Shown here: positions 44,077 through 52,583 of the stretch, one piece after another
Layout: every line of letters starts with the position of its first letter
How positions within the stretch are numbered: position 1 is the stretch's first letter
NCBI GenBank assembly: GCA_019414445.1
Contig: DXMA01000007.1
Location: forward strand, 51,174-115,173
Length of the DNA: 64,000 nucleotides
Direction: 5' to 3'
Source: Collinsella sp.
Lineage (GTDB): Bacteria; Actinomycetota; Coriobacteriia; Coriobacteriales; Coriobacteriaceae
The notes under the pieces: model-generated
Database searches by the model: none
The model's input: the letters and a program-made list of their open reading frames with translations, nothing else
What the model was told of the DNA's origin: nothing
Program-made: the position numbers and the translations under genes

Positions 44077-46570
44077 CTATTCGCTACCGTCCCCAGCGTT
44101 TTTGCGGTCACTGGCAAGCATTGCTGCGCCGGCGACCGTCGTCGCCATGGCGGCAGCGGCGAGCCCGGCGGCAATGCCGGAGCCGTCGCCCGTGTCGGCG
44201 AGTTTTCCGCCCGAGCCCTTGCCCTTGTTGCCCTTACCATTCTTATCAGCGCTGCCTGCGTTGGAGCCCGTGCTGCTGCCGGTGCCGGCGCCGCCTGCAC
44301 TGCCCGAGGCCGCTACGGTAAAGCTTGCGGCTCCGTCGCTGGCGAGCGTGTAGTTCTGCGCCGCGTCGCCCAAGAGACCGTTCACGCGCACCCAGTACGT
44401 TCCTGCGGCAAATGTTTCGCCCTCGGCCATTGCTGTGCCCGGAGCGCCGTTCGCGCCGTGCATAAACTCGAGCTGGGCCGTGCAGGCATCGGTTTCGAGC
44501 TTGCCCTCGAGTGATGCCGCAATCTTGGCGCGCACGTCTTCGCCGGCCTTAAGGCCTTCGAGTCCCTCAAAATGGGGCGTCAGCGCGCGTGGATCGATAT
44601 CGATGGGCACAGAGCCCTGCAGCCCCGTAACGGTCTCGTTGCCCAGGGCGTCGACATCCACGTATTCAATGGCAAACGCATGGCCCGAAGCTGTCGCGTT
44701 GAGCGCGTTGCTGCTGTCGGCAAGGCGGAAATGACCCTCGCCAACGGTCTTGCCATCCTGGAATGAGGCATCGCTCAGCGAGTCGCCGTACGTCATGCGC
44801 ATGCGGGTCGGGAGATAGTACGGGAGATAGTACGAAGCCGTCTGCTTGTGTTCCGTATCGTAATTGCGCTGATAGATGCTCCGGGCCAGCGCCGCATCAA
44901 CAAAGTCGGATGCGATGATGCCAATGTGCTTGAGGTAATCTGACTTTGTATCCTCGATGCCGCTGGGATTGATGTACGGGCTCTTATACAGATGCTCGTT
45001 GACTACTCGTGCCGAGGTAAAAGGATTGCCTCCGTGCGACAAGCCCGTGCAGCTGGTGTAGTTGATAGACCAGCAACGCTCCAGGACTTTCTCCTTGGCC
45101 CCGTTATCGTCCTCGACATCTACCTCGTTGCGCGTGCGCCCGGACGTTTCCTTCAGCGCATTATCGACCCAGCTGAGCTTGTCGGTTCCCGTGAGTTTGT
45201 ACTTGTCCTGGGCGTATACCTTGGTGCAATAGGGCTCTTTGTCGCCTGTTTCCCCCGCGGCTTCAAAGCCCCGCGCGTCTTGGACGAGACACATAGTGGC
45301 GCTGTCGGAGTGAGCCTTGATCTTGTCATCCCATTCGGTAAGGTCGAGGCCCCACGTGTGGCCGCTTACACTGTTGCCCGCGAGCCTAAATCGACGCAGC
45401 AGAACGATCTTTCCGCGAACCTCGCCCAGCGTGGGGACATGGCTCGACGTGTAGAACAGATCGGGATTATCGCCCATAACCTTGGCGAAAGCCGTCGTAA
45501 CACTGTCATCGGTAGCCTCGTCGTTGCCTCGTGATACAAGCATGATGAGCGCTTCTGTCGGGTTTTCGTTCAAAAACGTTTTGAAGTAGCCTATGACATC
45601 GGAAAGATGCATAAAGTACGCGTCTTTTTTGAGCAGGTAGTAATCCCCGTGGTCGATACCGGGGTTGTCGCCCTTTCCGAGCCGGATATCAAAATAGCGA
45701 ATGCCTTCGAGCAACTGCGTGGGAATGTAATCCTGCTGGCATTTTACTTGCGAGGATTGGGGCTCGGTGTCGTTGTCCACGCTACAGGTGCCCGAATCGT
45801 GCGTACCCGGGATGCTCAGCTCGTCGAGGAACTTGTTGTCGTCGACGTATTTCATCCAACATGGCCCATCGACGTAGCTGCTGTACGTGATCCAGTCGAG
45901 GCTGCTAACCGTGGCATCGTTCTTTTTCATGTCGTAACCGATAAGTTCGAGCTCCCACGGAATGCTCTTACTCTTATGGCAGATCTTATTGTTGTCCTGG
46001 TCTTCGCCGTTCGATTCTATTGCCAGGTACTTAATGTCTTTTTCTCGGTTTCTTTCTCGACCGTGCGGTCTCGGATGATATAGGTTCCGTTTGATTGACG
46101 CTCGAACGCAAAAGAGCGGCTGGGCTTGCCGTCATGCTCGCCACTCCATACGTGGATGACCTTTCCGTCTTTGTCCGAGTCGCCATCGACCGACCAAATG
46201 CTGTAGCCCGTCTTTTATGCTCTTCGAAATTGAGCAAGGTGCGGATAGCATACCAGTTTGTATCGTCATTCTTGGTCGTTACGTTCTCAAGGATGAGCTT
46301 GCTGGACGTGCCGTCATTAAACAGATGGCAGACGTTGCCGATGACGTTGCCGTCTTCGTTAACGCTTGCGGTACGAAAATAGCCCGCGGGGCGAAGGCGA
46401 ATGACGAAATTGTCGAGGCTGACCGACGCTGTGGCAGCGTCGTCTGCAAATGCCGCTCGTGGGCCAATGCCCAATGCCGCGGTTTCGGGCAGGCTTGCAA
46501 GTGGCGACAACGCCGCGAGTCCAAGGCCCAACGTAAATGCTCGGCGGCTGATGGCGTGGTGTTCGGTCAT
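44077..46570 (-). pseudogene. Secreted phosphatidylinositol-specific phospholipase C with lectin-like domain, two frameshifts
   Basis: Three consecutive frames on the minus strand make one protein. The first (from ATG 46570) has a twin-arginine-like signal SRRAFTLGLGLAALSPL and an AFADD cleavage site, then a ricin-type lectin-like stretch. The frame shifts near 46222 within an AAAA run and again near 46038 within an AAAAA run; adding one A at each restores a continuous reading (..EEHKKTGYSIWSVDGD.. and ..EKETEKKDIKYLAIES..). The catalytic PI-PLC X domain then runs in the frame starting before 45930, with SIPGTHDSGT and IDHGDYYL carrying the two histidines. The C-terminus has LADTG, a membrane helix and a charged tail, the LAxTG sorting signal used by class E sortases. 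Intact it would be about 830 residues. Sequencing error in homopolymers, phase variation and true decay are all possible. Confidence 0.75.
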
Positions 46571-46771
46571 AACTTCTCCATTCGTAGGGTTCGGTTATGC
46601 GATAGTTTTGGTCACTATACTGCTCAGATGTTTAAAGATGCTGGTTTAATTGTCTGCGCGGCACAATAAATCGGCGGGCGGACGTGTTGGGGCGTTTGTC
46701 GTTTTCGTACTGTTGCCACATTTGGGGCGGTTCCGACGTCCGGCATCCTCGCGTTCGTCGGCTACCGGCAT
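46571..46771. other. Upstream region of the phospholipase gene
   Basis: A 305-nt gap (46571-46875) between the phospholipase start and the lipoprotein gene. Near 46613-46618 the minus strand reads TATAGT, a possible -10. The right part holds the lipoprotein terminator. Nothing else was recognised. Confidence 0.3.
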
Positions 46772-46803
46772 AAGAAAGGGAGGGTCGGTTTACCGGCCCT
46801 CCC
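46772..46803 (-). terminator. Rho-independent terminator after lipoprotein gene 1
   Basis: On the minus strand GGGAGGGCCGGT pairs with ACCGACCCTCCC (one G-T pair) and is followed by TTTCTTA. The sister gene has a very similar terminator at 47604-47642. Confidence 0.75.
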
Positions 46804-46875
46804 TGGGTACGAAGCGCTGGGGTACCGTCGCTTGTTTGCACTGCGACCGTGTTTCCCGTTGCGCTTGCCAGTCGC

Positions 46876-47469
46876 TTAGCGCTTGATCTCGATATCGTCG
46901 AGCTTGACGTTCATGGCCTCGGTCTTGGCCTCGGCGATGTCGTCGGCAAATTCCAGAGACTTCATCATGGTCTCGACGGCGTCCTTGTGTTCCTCGACGT
47001 TGTCGATACGCACGTACACACTGCCGCCGTCAACGTCGGTGAAGTATTCGGTCGTTACGCCGCCCGAGTGCGTAAAGTAGGCGCTGCGCCAGGTCTTGCC
47101 GTTGTACTTAACGGGATCGCTCTCGGTCCATCCGGAGTTGGCCTTCCATTTGGCCTCGTAGTCGAACAGTTCATCGGCGTTCTTGTCAGAGTCGAAGACG
47201 GGGATGAAGCGATCGCTGGCGTGCTCGCTCTCGGTGAACTTAAACTGGGCCCTGTCGGCGGTGTCGCCGGCAACGTCGGTGATCTCGACGCCCTCGGGCA
47301 CCTCGACCTTAAACCAAATGAAGTCGGTCCTCATATCCACGGCTGGCTTTTCTGCGCCGCCGCCACCGCCACTGCCGGTAGCGCCGCCGCTTCCGCCGCA
47401 ACCCACCAGGGCAACCGCGGCAAGGAGACTGATGCAGAGTGTGAGAATCGCAAAGGCCTTCTTTTTCAT
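46876..47469 (-). CDS. Putative lipoprotein, tandem paralogue 1
   Basis: A 197-residue lipoprotein: Lys-rich start, hydrophobic core and lipobox LVGCGGS near residue 24, then a Gly/Ser linker. The conserved body starts TDFIWFKVEVPEGVEI and is mostly beta, with no known enzymatic motif. It is clearly homologous to the next gene upstream (47713-48315): shared pieces include TDFIWFKVE.PEGV, ASDRFIPV, YNGKTW/YNGRTW, FTDV..GSVYV and E..DDIAEA/DDMAEA. The pair arose by duplication that included promoter-like and terminator sequences. GAGGAGG precedes the ATG. Function unknown. Confidence 0.82.
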   Translation of the reverse strand: MKKKAFAILTLCISLLAAVALVGCGGSGGATGSGGGGGAEKPAVDMRTDFIWFKVEVPEGVEITDVAGDTADRAQFKFTESEHASDRFIPVFDSDKNADELFDYEAKWKANSGWTESDPVKYNGKTWRSAYFTHSGGVTTEYFTDVDGGSVYVRIDNVEEHKDAVETMMKSLEFADDIAEAKTEAMNVKLDDIEIKR

Positions 47470-47542
47470 GGTCGTGTCCTCCTCGATCTGTAACCGCCCA
47501 TGGATTACCTGCCTTTACTGTACGCGTGGACGGCTCGCTAGG

Positions 47543-47560
47543 GTGGGCCATGTGTCCCAT
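47543..47560. repeat. Shared upstream motif, copy 1
   Basis: GTGGGCCATGTGTCCCAT here matches GTGGGTCATGTGTCCCAT at 48513-48530 at 17 of 18 positions. Each lies upstream of one of the paired lipoprotein genes (minus strand), 75-200 bp from the start. It may be a regulator site or a remnant of the duplication. Confidence 0.55.
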
Positions 47561-47603
47561 TCTGAGGGCCGGATTTGCGCCGACAAGTGGCAATATGCGC
47601 GGG

Positions 47604-47642
47604 TCCAAAAGAGGGGAGGGCCGATGCCTGTCGGCCCTCCCC
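47604..47642 (-). terminator. Rho-independent terminator after lipoprotein gene 2
   Basis: On the minus strand GGGGAGGGCCGA pairs with TCGGCCCTCCCC over 12 bp and is followed by TCTTTTGG. Confidence 0.75.
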
Positions 47643-47712
47643 GGGGTTGGGTGCCCGTTGCTTTAATGGGGCGCATGTGCGCAGGTGCGCGTAGGCGCGT
47701 GCGGGTGTCCCG

Positions 47713-48315
47713 TTACTTGAGCTCGATGCTCGAAATCTCGACTTCGCGCGCCTCGGAAACTGCCTCTGCCATGTCATCGGGGAACTCGATGGAGTTGAGG
47801 AGCGTCTCGGCTTCTTTCTTGTGCTGGTCGAAGTTCGAGATGAGGACGTAGACGCTTCCCGGCTCAACGTCGGTAAAAAGCATGGTTGAGATGCCGCTGT
47901 TGTCCTCGTATGTTCCGACGAGCCACGTCCTGCCGTTATACTCGACGGACCCGCCATCCTTCCACTGGAACGTATCCCCCTTCTTTTCTGCCTGGTCGGC
48001 GTGGGATTCCTCGGCTGTCATCGCTTTTTTCCAAACGGGGATAAAGCGATCGGCCGAGGCGTTCTCGTCTTCGGGGAAGGTGAGCTGGACCCTGTCGGCA
48101 TTCTTGCCGGCGGAGTCGCTTACGCCGACGCCCTCGGGCATCTCGACCTTAAACCAGATAAAGTCGGTCTTCTTGGCGACGGGGGCCTTTTCCTTGCCCT
48201 CGCTCTTGGATGCGCTGCTGCCCCCGCCCGATGCGTTCCCGCCGCAGCCGACAAGGGCAAGCGCGGCAAAGAGGGCGATGCAAAGGGAAAGGATTGATAG
48301 GGTCTTTTTCTTCAT
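47713..48315 (-). CDS. Putative lipoprotein, tandem paralogue 2
   Basis: A 200-residue lipoprotein with lipobox LVGCGGN and a Ser/Lys-rich linker. Body homologous to the neighbour at 46876-47469 (TDFIWFKVEMPEGV, SADRFIPV, VEYNGRTW, DVEPGSVYVLIS). It differs mainly in the linker and in an extra Lys/Glu-rich insertion. AAGGAGG lies eight bases before ATG 48315; an earlier in-frame GTG/ATG would add a non-signal leader. Function unknown; the two may be surface sensors or inhibitors, but nothing in the sequence decides this. Confidence 0.82.
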   Translation of the reverse strand: MKKKTLSILSLCIALFAALALVGCGGNASGGGSSASKSEGKEKAPVAKKTDFIWFKVEMPEGVGVSDSAGKNADRVQLTFPEDENASADRFIPVWKKAMTAEESHADQAEKKGDTFQWKDGGSVEYNGRTWLVGTYEDNSGISTMLFTDVEPGSVYVLISNFDQHKKEAETLLNSIEFPDDMAEAVSEAREVEISSIELK

Positions 48316-48512
48316 GGTGGCGTCCTCCTTGTCTGTTAGAGGCATCGTGTGTCGCGGATCGCCGGTCGGCGCTTGCGCGCGCACATGATGGCTTTGTTTG
48401 CTGTGCGGTGATTCCTCCGTTCTTTGTCCGGCGCCGTGGCGGGCGTTGCCCCAACATGGGGCTCCTTACTTATATGTATGCCCCAGTTGCCGCCGTCCGA
48501 GAGTCCCGAAAC

Positions 48513-48530
48513 GTGGGTCATGTGTCCCAT
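48513..48530. repeat. Shared upstream motif, copy 2
   Basis: Second copy of the 18-bp motif at 47543-47560, 17 of 18 identical. The 376-nt gap from 48316 to 48691 holds this motif and the promoter regions of the divergent lipoprotein and fchA genes; no gene was seen in it. Confidence 0.55.
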
Positions 48531-48691
48531 GTTTGCGTCGCTGCCGCCTATCGTGTGTCATAGAAATCCGCGATGGCCAGGTGCGCTGACGCTCGAGTAC
48601 TTATGGGCTAGACTTAGCACCATTATGTGATCGATGCGGTTGGCCGGCGGTTGCCACCCGACCGATGTATACGACTTGAGGGTGCATGCGT

Positions 48692-49324
48692 ATGAGCCAA
48701 GAGATGATGGACAAGACCTGCCGCGGGTTCGCCGAGGCGCTGGCCGCGCGCGAGCCGGTTCCCGGCGGCGGCAGCGCGAGCGCCTTTGTGGGCGCGCTGG
48801 GTGCCTCGCTTTGTGGGATGGTTGCTCGTTATGGGGCGACTAATCCCGCGCTTGCCGATCGCGCGGACGACCTGACGCGCGCATTTGCCCAGGCAGACGA
48901 GTTGGCGCAGGAACTTGTGGACCTGGTCGCCGAGGACGTTCGCGCGTACGGCCAGGTGTCCGCTGCGTACGGTATTCCGCGCGAGGACCCAGCTCGACCT
49001 GCGGCGATTCAGGACGCGTTGCACGTGGCGGCCATGCCACCGTATCGGATCATGGATGCCTGCGGCCGCGCGCTGGCGCTGCTCGAGGACATGGCCGATA
49101 AGGGCTCGCGCCAGCTGTTGTCCGACGTGGCCTGCGGCGCCGTGTTCTGCCGCGCTGCCATGCAGGGTGCGAGCCTGACGCTCTTTGCCAACACCACATC
49201 TATGAAAGACCGGGCGCGCGCCGAGGAACTCGAGGCGGCGTGCGATGAGCTGCTGGATACGTGGCTGCCGCGCGCCGATGCGCTGGCGCGCCGCGCCGCC
49301 GACGCCGCAAGGAAGAGGGGATAG
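48692..49324 (+). CDS. fchA: FTCD_C-family methenyl-THF cyclohydrolase/formimino-THF cyclodeaminase
   Basis: A 210-residue, mostly helical protein of the FTCD_C family, with the signature PVPGGGSASAFVGALGASL near the N-terminus. In acetogens and methylotrophs the stand-alone member FchA hydrolyses methenyl-THF to 10-formyl-THF; in histidine degraders the family removes ammonia from formimino-THF. No histidine genes are near, while folD follows 2 nt later, so cyclohydrolase is the better guess. Start: ATG 48692 is nine bases after GAGGG; ATG 48686 is too close. The symbol is given on this context. Confidence 0.8.
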   Translation: MSQEMMDKTCRGFAEALAAREPVPGGGSASAFVGALGASLCGMVARYGATNPALADRADDLTRAFAQADELAQELVDLVAEDVRAYGQVSAAYGIPREDPARPAAIQDALHVAAMPPYRIMDACGRALALLEDMADKGSRQLLSDVACGAVFCRAAMQGASLTLFANTTSMKDRARAEELEAACDELLDTWLPRADALARRAADAARKRG

Positions 49325-49326
49325 CC

Positions 49327-50181
49327 ATGGCCGAGCTATTGAAGGGTGCTCCCGTCGCCCGCGCGTTGGCTGAGGAGCTCGCTGCTCGCTGCGCGGCTTT
49401 GCGTGAGCGCGGCGTTGTGCCGACGTTGGCCATGGTTCGCGTGGGCGAGCGCGAGGACGACCTGTCCTACGAGCGCGGTGCACTCAAACGCTGCGAAAAG
49501 GTGGGCATCGAAGCTCGTCGCGTGTTGCTGCCTGCCGATGTTTCGCAGGATGAGCTGCTGGCGGCTATCGAGGGCATCAATGCCGACCTGGCTGTTCACG
49601 GATGCCTGATGTTTCGCCCGCTGCCCGCCGGGCTTGACGAGGATGCGGTTGCCGCGGCACTCGATCCCGCCAAGGATGTTGACTCCATGACGCCGGCCTC
49701 GCTGCTTACCACGCTTTCGGGGCGAGGCGAGGGCTTTGCTCCCTGCACGGCCGAGGCCGTGCTGGCGTTGCTGGACCATTACGGCGTTGAGCTGGATGGG
49801 GCCAAGGTCGCGGTCGTCGGTCGATCGCTGGTGATTGGTCGTCCCGTTGCCGCCATGCTTACGGCTCGCAATGCCACGGTGACGACGTGCCATACGCATA
49901 CGCGCGACTTGGCTGCCGAGTGTCGTGCGGCTGATATTGTGGTCGCGGCCGTTGGACGCGCGCGCACGATTGGCGCGGATGCGGTTCGCGAGGGCCAGAC
50001 GATCATCGATGTGGGCATTAACTGGGACGAGGCCGCCGGCAAGCTGGTCGGCGACGTCGATTCTGATGCTGCGGAGCCGGTCGTTAACGCCATCACGCCC
50101 GTGCCGGGCGGCGTGGGCGCTGTGACGACGGCGATCCTCGCCAAACACGTGATCGAAGCGGCCGAGCGCGCATCGAAATAG
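49327..50181 (+). CDS. folD: FolD-like methylene-THF dehydrogenase lacking cyclohydrolase residues
   Basis: A 284-residue FolD homologue, with the NAD(P)-binding loop VVGRSLVIGRPVA and the C-terminal ITPVPGGVG signature. Bifunctional FolD uses a catalytic Lys (Lys54 in E. coli, in YVASKRK) and a Gln (in VQLPLP). Here the first region reads YERGALK, placing Ala52 at the Lys position (the second Lys is kept as Lys54), and the second reads MFRPLP, placing Phe96 at the Gln position. The Asp of KDVD (Asp119) remains. This suggests dehydrogenase activity without efficient cyclohydrolase activity, which the adjacent FchA homologue could supply. The two genes form an operon. Confidence 0.85.
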   Translation: MAELLKGAPVARALAEELAARCAALRERGVVPTLAMVRVGEREDDLSYERGALKRCEKVGIEARRVLLPADVSQDELLAAIEGINADLAVHGCLMFRPLPAGLDEDAVAAALDPAKDVDSMTPASLLTTLSGRGEGFAPCTAEAVLALLDHYGVELDGAKVAVVGRSLVIGRPVAAMLTARNATVTTCHTHTRDLAAECRAADIVVAAVGRARTIGADAVREGQTIIDVGINWDEAAGKLVGDVDSDAAEPVVNAITPVPGGVGAVTTAILAKHVIEAAERASK

Positions 50182-50214
50182 GCGTTTTGGGCTGTTTGAG
50201 GGGTTAGTTCTATA

Positions 50215-50453
50215 CCCCGTGGACAAAAAATGCCAAATATGAGTACTGTTGCCAAGATAGTCACATATATTTTAGGTCAAATAGGCTCTCTAACGATATT
50301 TATTATCGATAGAGAGCTTATTTTATTGGACCTATGAGGAATTACATCATCTAATTTTTGAACAAATGTAGACTTTCGACACCCATACGTAGCAAAATTG
50401 CTGTTACTAAATTGGTGACAGTACTCATATTTGGCATTTTTTGACCACAGGGG
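50215..50453. mobile_element. AT-rich MITE-like element with long terminal inverted repeats
   Basis: A 239-bp unit with arms of about 39 bp; the inner 26 bp (CAAAAAATGCCAAATATGAG and six more bases) are identical in inverse orientation at 50224-50249 and 50418-50443. The interior is far more AT-rich than the genome and contains a further hairpin (GCTCTCTA..TAGAGAGC near 50284-50317). There is no transposase. Together this is typical of a non-autonomous transposable element acquired from, or mobilised by, an AT-rich partner. It occupies nearly the whole 354-nt gap between folD and the dipeptidase gene. Confidence 0.7.
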
Positions 50454-50535
50454 TTGCCAGCGCCGCGGTTTCGCCCTTTCTGCGCCGAAGCGATACACTG
50501 TTATCGTTTGATTTCTTCGCTCAAGGAGGATGCGC

Positions 50536-52059
50536 ATGCCGTGCACAACGATTTTGGTTGGTAAGAACGCGAGCTACGACGGGTCGACGTTGGTTGCCCG
50601 CAACGAGGACTCGTCCAACGGGGTGTTTGAGCCCAAGCGCATGCGCGTGGTGCATCCCGACGAGCAGCCGCGCGTCTACACGAGCGTCCTGAGCCACCTG
50701 ACCGTTGAGCTGCCCGATAACCCCATGCGCTACACGAGCGTCCCCGATGTTGTCCCGGGCCACGGCATCTGGGCCGAGGCCGGTTTCAACGAGCTCAATG
50801 TCGGCATGTCCGCAACCGAGACGCTCACCACCAACGAGCGCGTCCGCGGCGCCGACCCGCTTGTGGACTACCTGCCCGCCAAGGGCAACGAAGGCGAGGA
50901 TGGATACGTTCCGGCGCAGCCCGGTGGCTTGGGCGAGGAGGACATGGTGACCCTGGTCCTGCCGTATGCCAAGTCCGCTCGCGACGGCGTTCGTATCCTG
51001 GGTGATCTGCTCGAGCGCTACGGCACCTACGAGAACAACGGCATCGCCTTTAGCGACGTGGACGAGATCTGGTGGCTCGAGACCATCGGCGGCCACCACT
51101 GGATCGCCAAGCGCGTGCCCGATGACGCCTATGTGACCATGCCCAACCAGCTGGGTATCGACAGCTTTGACCTGGACGACGCCGACGCCGCCCAGACCGA
51201 CCACATGTGCTCCGCCGACCTGCGCTCCTGGATGGCCGAGTGGCATCTGGACCTGACGCTGGGCGTCGAGGGCGACGGTCCGGCCGCGGTCTTCAACCCG
51301 CGCGAGGCCTTTGGCTCGCACAGCGACAGCGACCACGTCTACAACACGCCGCGCGCCTGGTATATGCAGCGCTGCCTTAACCCCAGCGATGTGTGGGACG
51401 GTCCCGAGGCCGACCACACGCCCGAGAGCGATGACATCCCCTGGAGCCGCGTGCCTGAGCGCAAGGTGACCATCGAGGACATCAAGTACGTGCTTTCGAG
51501 CCACTACCAGGGCACGGAGTACGACTGCTACGGCAGCAAGGGTACGCCCGCCACACGCGGCGCCTATCGTCCCATCGGCATCAACCGTAACAGCCAGCTC
51601 GCCGTGCTGCAGCTGCGCCCCTATGCGCAGCCGGCCTACCGCGCCGTGCAGTGGATGGCCTTTGGCTCCAACTCGTTTAACGCGCTGGTTCCGCTGTACG
51701 CCAACGTCGAGACCATGCCCGAGTATTATGCCGACACGCAGGCTCGCGTGACGTCCGAAAACTTCTACTGGGCCAACCGCCTGATCGGCGCGCTGGCCGA
51801 CGTCCGCTTCCATGAGTGCGGCCGCGCTGTGGAGGACTACCAGGAGAAGGTCGGTGGCATGGGCCACAAGCAGATCCATGACGTCGATGCTGCCGTAGCC
51901 GCTCTGCCCGAGGCCGAGGTACCTGCCGAGCTTGCACGCGCCAATGAGGCCTTTGCCGAGCGTGTTCGCGTGGAGACCGATGCTCTACTGGGCAAGGTGC
52001 TCTACACCACGAGCTGCGCCATGAAGAACTCTTTCGCGATGAACGACAACGTGAGGTAG
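50536..52059 (+). CDS. C69-family dipeptidase
   Basis: An Ntn-hydrolase of 507 residues. The start MPCTTILVGKNAS places the nucleophile at Cys3, exposed after removal of the first residues; the family motif DGSTLVARNED follows. Members (PepD/DipA) split dipeptides in peptide-utilising bacteria. No signal peptide is visible, so it acts in the cytoplasm. ATG 50536 is six bases after AAGGAGG, whereas ATG 50530 directly abuts it. Codons are biased as in highly expressed genes. Its promoter region borders the MITE-like element. Confidence 0.9.
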   Translation: MPCTTILVGKNASYDGSTLVARNEDSSNGVFEPKRMRVVHPDEQPRVYTSVLSHLTVELPDNPMRYTSVPDVVPGHGIWAEAGFNELNVGMSATETLTTNERVRGADPLVDYLPAKGNEGEDGYVPAQPGGLGEEDMVTLVLPYAKSARDGVRILGDLLERYGTYENNGIAFSDVDEIWWLETIGGHHWIAKRVPDDAYVTMPNQLGIDSFDLDDADAAQTDHMCSADLRSWMAEWHLDLTLGVEGDGPAAVFNPREAFGSHSDSDHVYNTPRAWYMQRCLNPSDVWDGPEADHTPESDDIPWSRVPERKVTIEDIKYVLSSHYQGTEYDCYGSKGTPATRGAYRPIGINRNSQLAVLQLRPYAQPAYRAVQWMAFGSNSFNALVPLYANVETMPEYYADTQARVTSENFYWANRLIGALADVRFHECGRAVEDYQEKVGGMGHKQIHDVDAAVAALPEAEVPAELARANEAFAERVRVETDALLGKVLYTTSCAMKNSFAMNDNVR

Positions 52060-52158
52060 GGATTTCCCGTCGATTGAATAGCGCTAAAACGCTTTGTCGC
52101 TTTCGCTCAATCTTGGGTACAAGAACGCCAATGCAGTTGTTTGTGATTGGAGACAACC

Positions 52159-52575
52159 ATGGTTATGAAACTCGATCAGCTTGTTAACGGCGCCATCAAC
52201 GTTGGCTTTGGCGCTGCCGCCGTTGCTGTCGAAGGCGGCAAGAAGGTCCTCGACGACCTTAACACCAAGGGCGAGCAGGTCCGCAAGGACACCGCCACCC
52301 CCGATATCGCCCGCAGCGTGTCCGATATGTTCGAGCAGGCCGGTGGCACCATCTCCGACCTGACCGAGCGTCTGGGCATGCAGGGCGAGACCGCGGCCCA
52401 GCGCGTGCTCGACGAGCTCATCCTTGCCCGCGTCCGCGTTATGACCGCGCCCGAGCGCACGGCCTTCCTGGCCCATGTGCGCGACATCGTCGATTCGGTC
52501 GAGGACAACGTGACCTCGGTGCCCGTCGAGTCCGTTGAGCCCGACGATGCGAAGGATACCGAAGAGGCCGAGTAG
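52159..52575 (+). CDS. Phasin-like small protein upstream of ubiB
   Basis: A 138-residue, mostly helical protein. The start LVNGAINVGFGAAAVAVEGGKKVLDDLNTKGE has the pattern of the phasin-like proteins (seen in pieces: GFGAAAV, KKVLDDL, KGEQVRKD) that often precede AarF/UbiB kinases in Gram-positive bacteria. It ends in an acidic tail. No storage-polymer genes are present, so granule binding is doubtful; a partner role for the UbiB-like kinase is suggested by the 8-nt spacing. GGAG precedes ATG 52159. Confidence 0.65.
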   Translation: MVMKLDQLVNGAINVGFGAAAVAVEGGKKVLDDLNTKGEQVRKDTATPDIARSVSDMFEQAGGTISDLTERLGMQGETAAQRVLDELILARVRVMTAPERTAFLAHVRDIVDSVEDNVTSVPVESVEPDDAKDTEEAE

Positions 52576-52583
52576 CAGCGCAG

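Noticed and set aside
46031..46570. Independent 179-codon secreted protein upstream of the phospholipase
   Set aside because: Its first half is the signal peptide and N-terminal domain of the phospholipase; the rest is out of frame after a lost A. It is part of the broken gene, not a separate one.
50277..50546. 89-codon minus frame across the AT-rich element
   Set aside because: Crosses the terminal inverted repeat and the ribosome binding site of the dipeptidase gene; no family resemblance.
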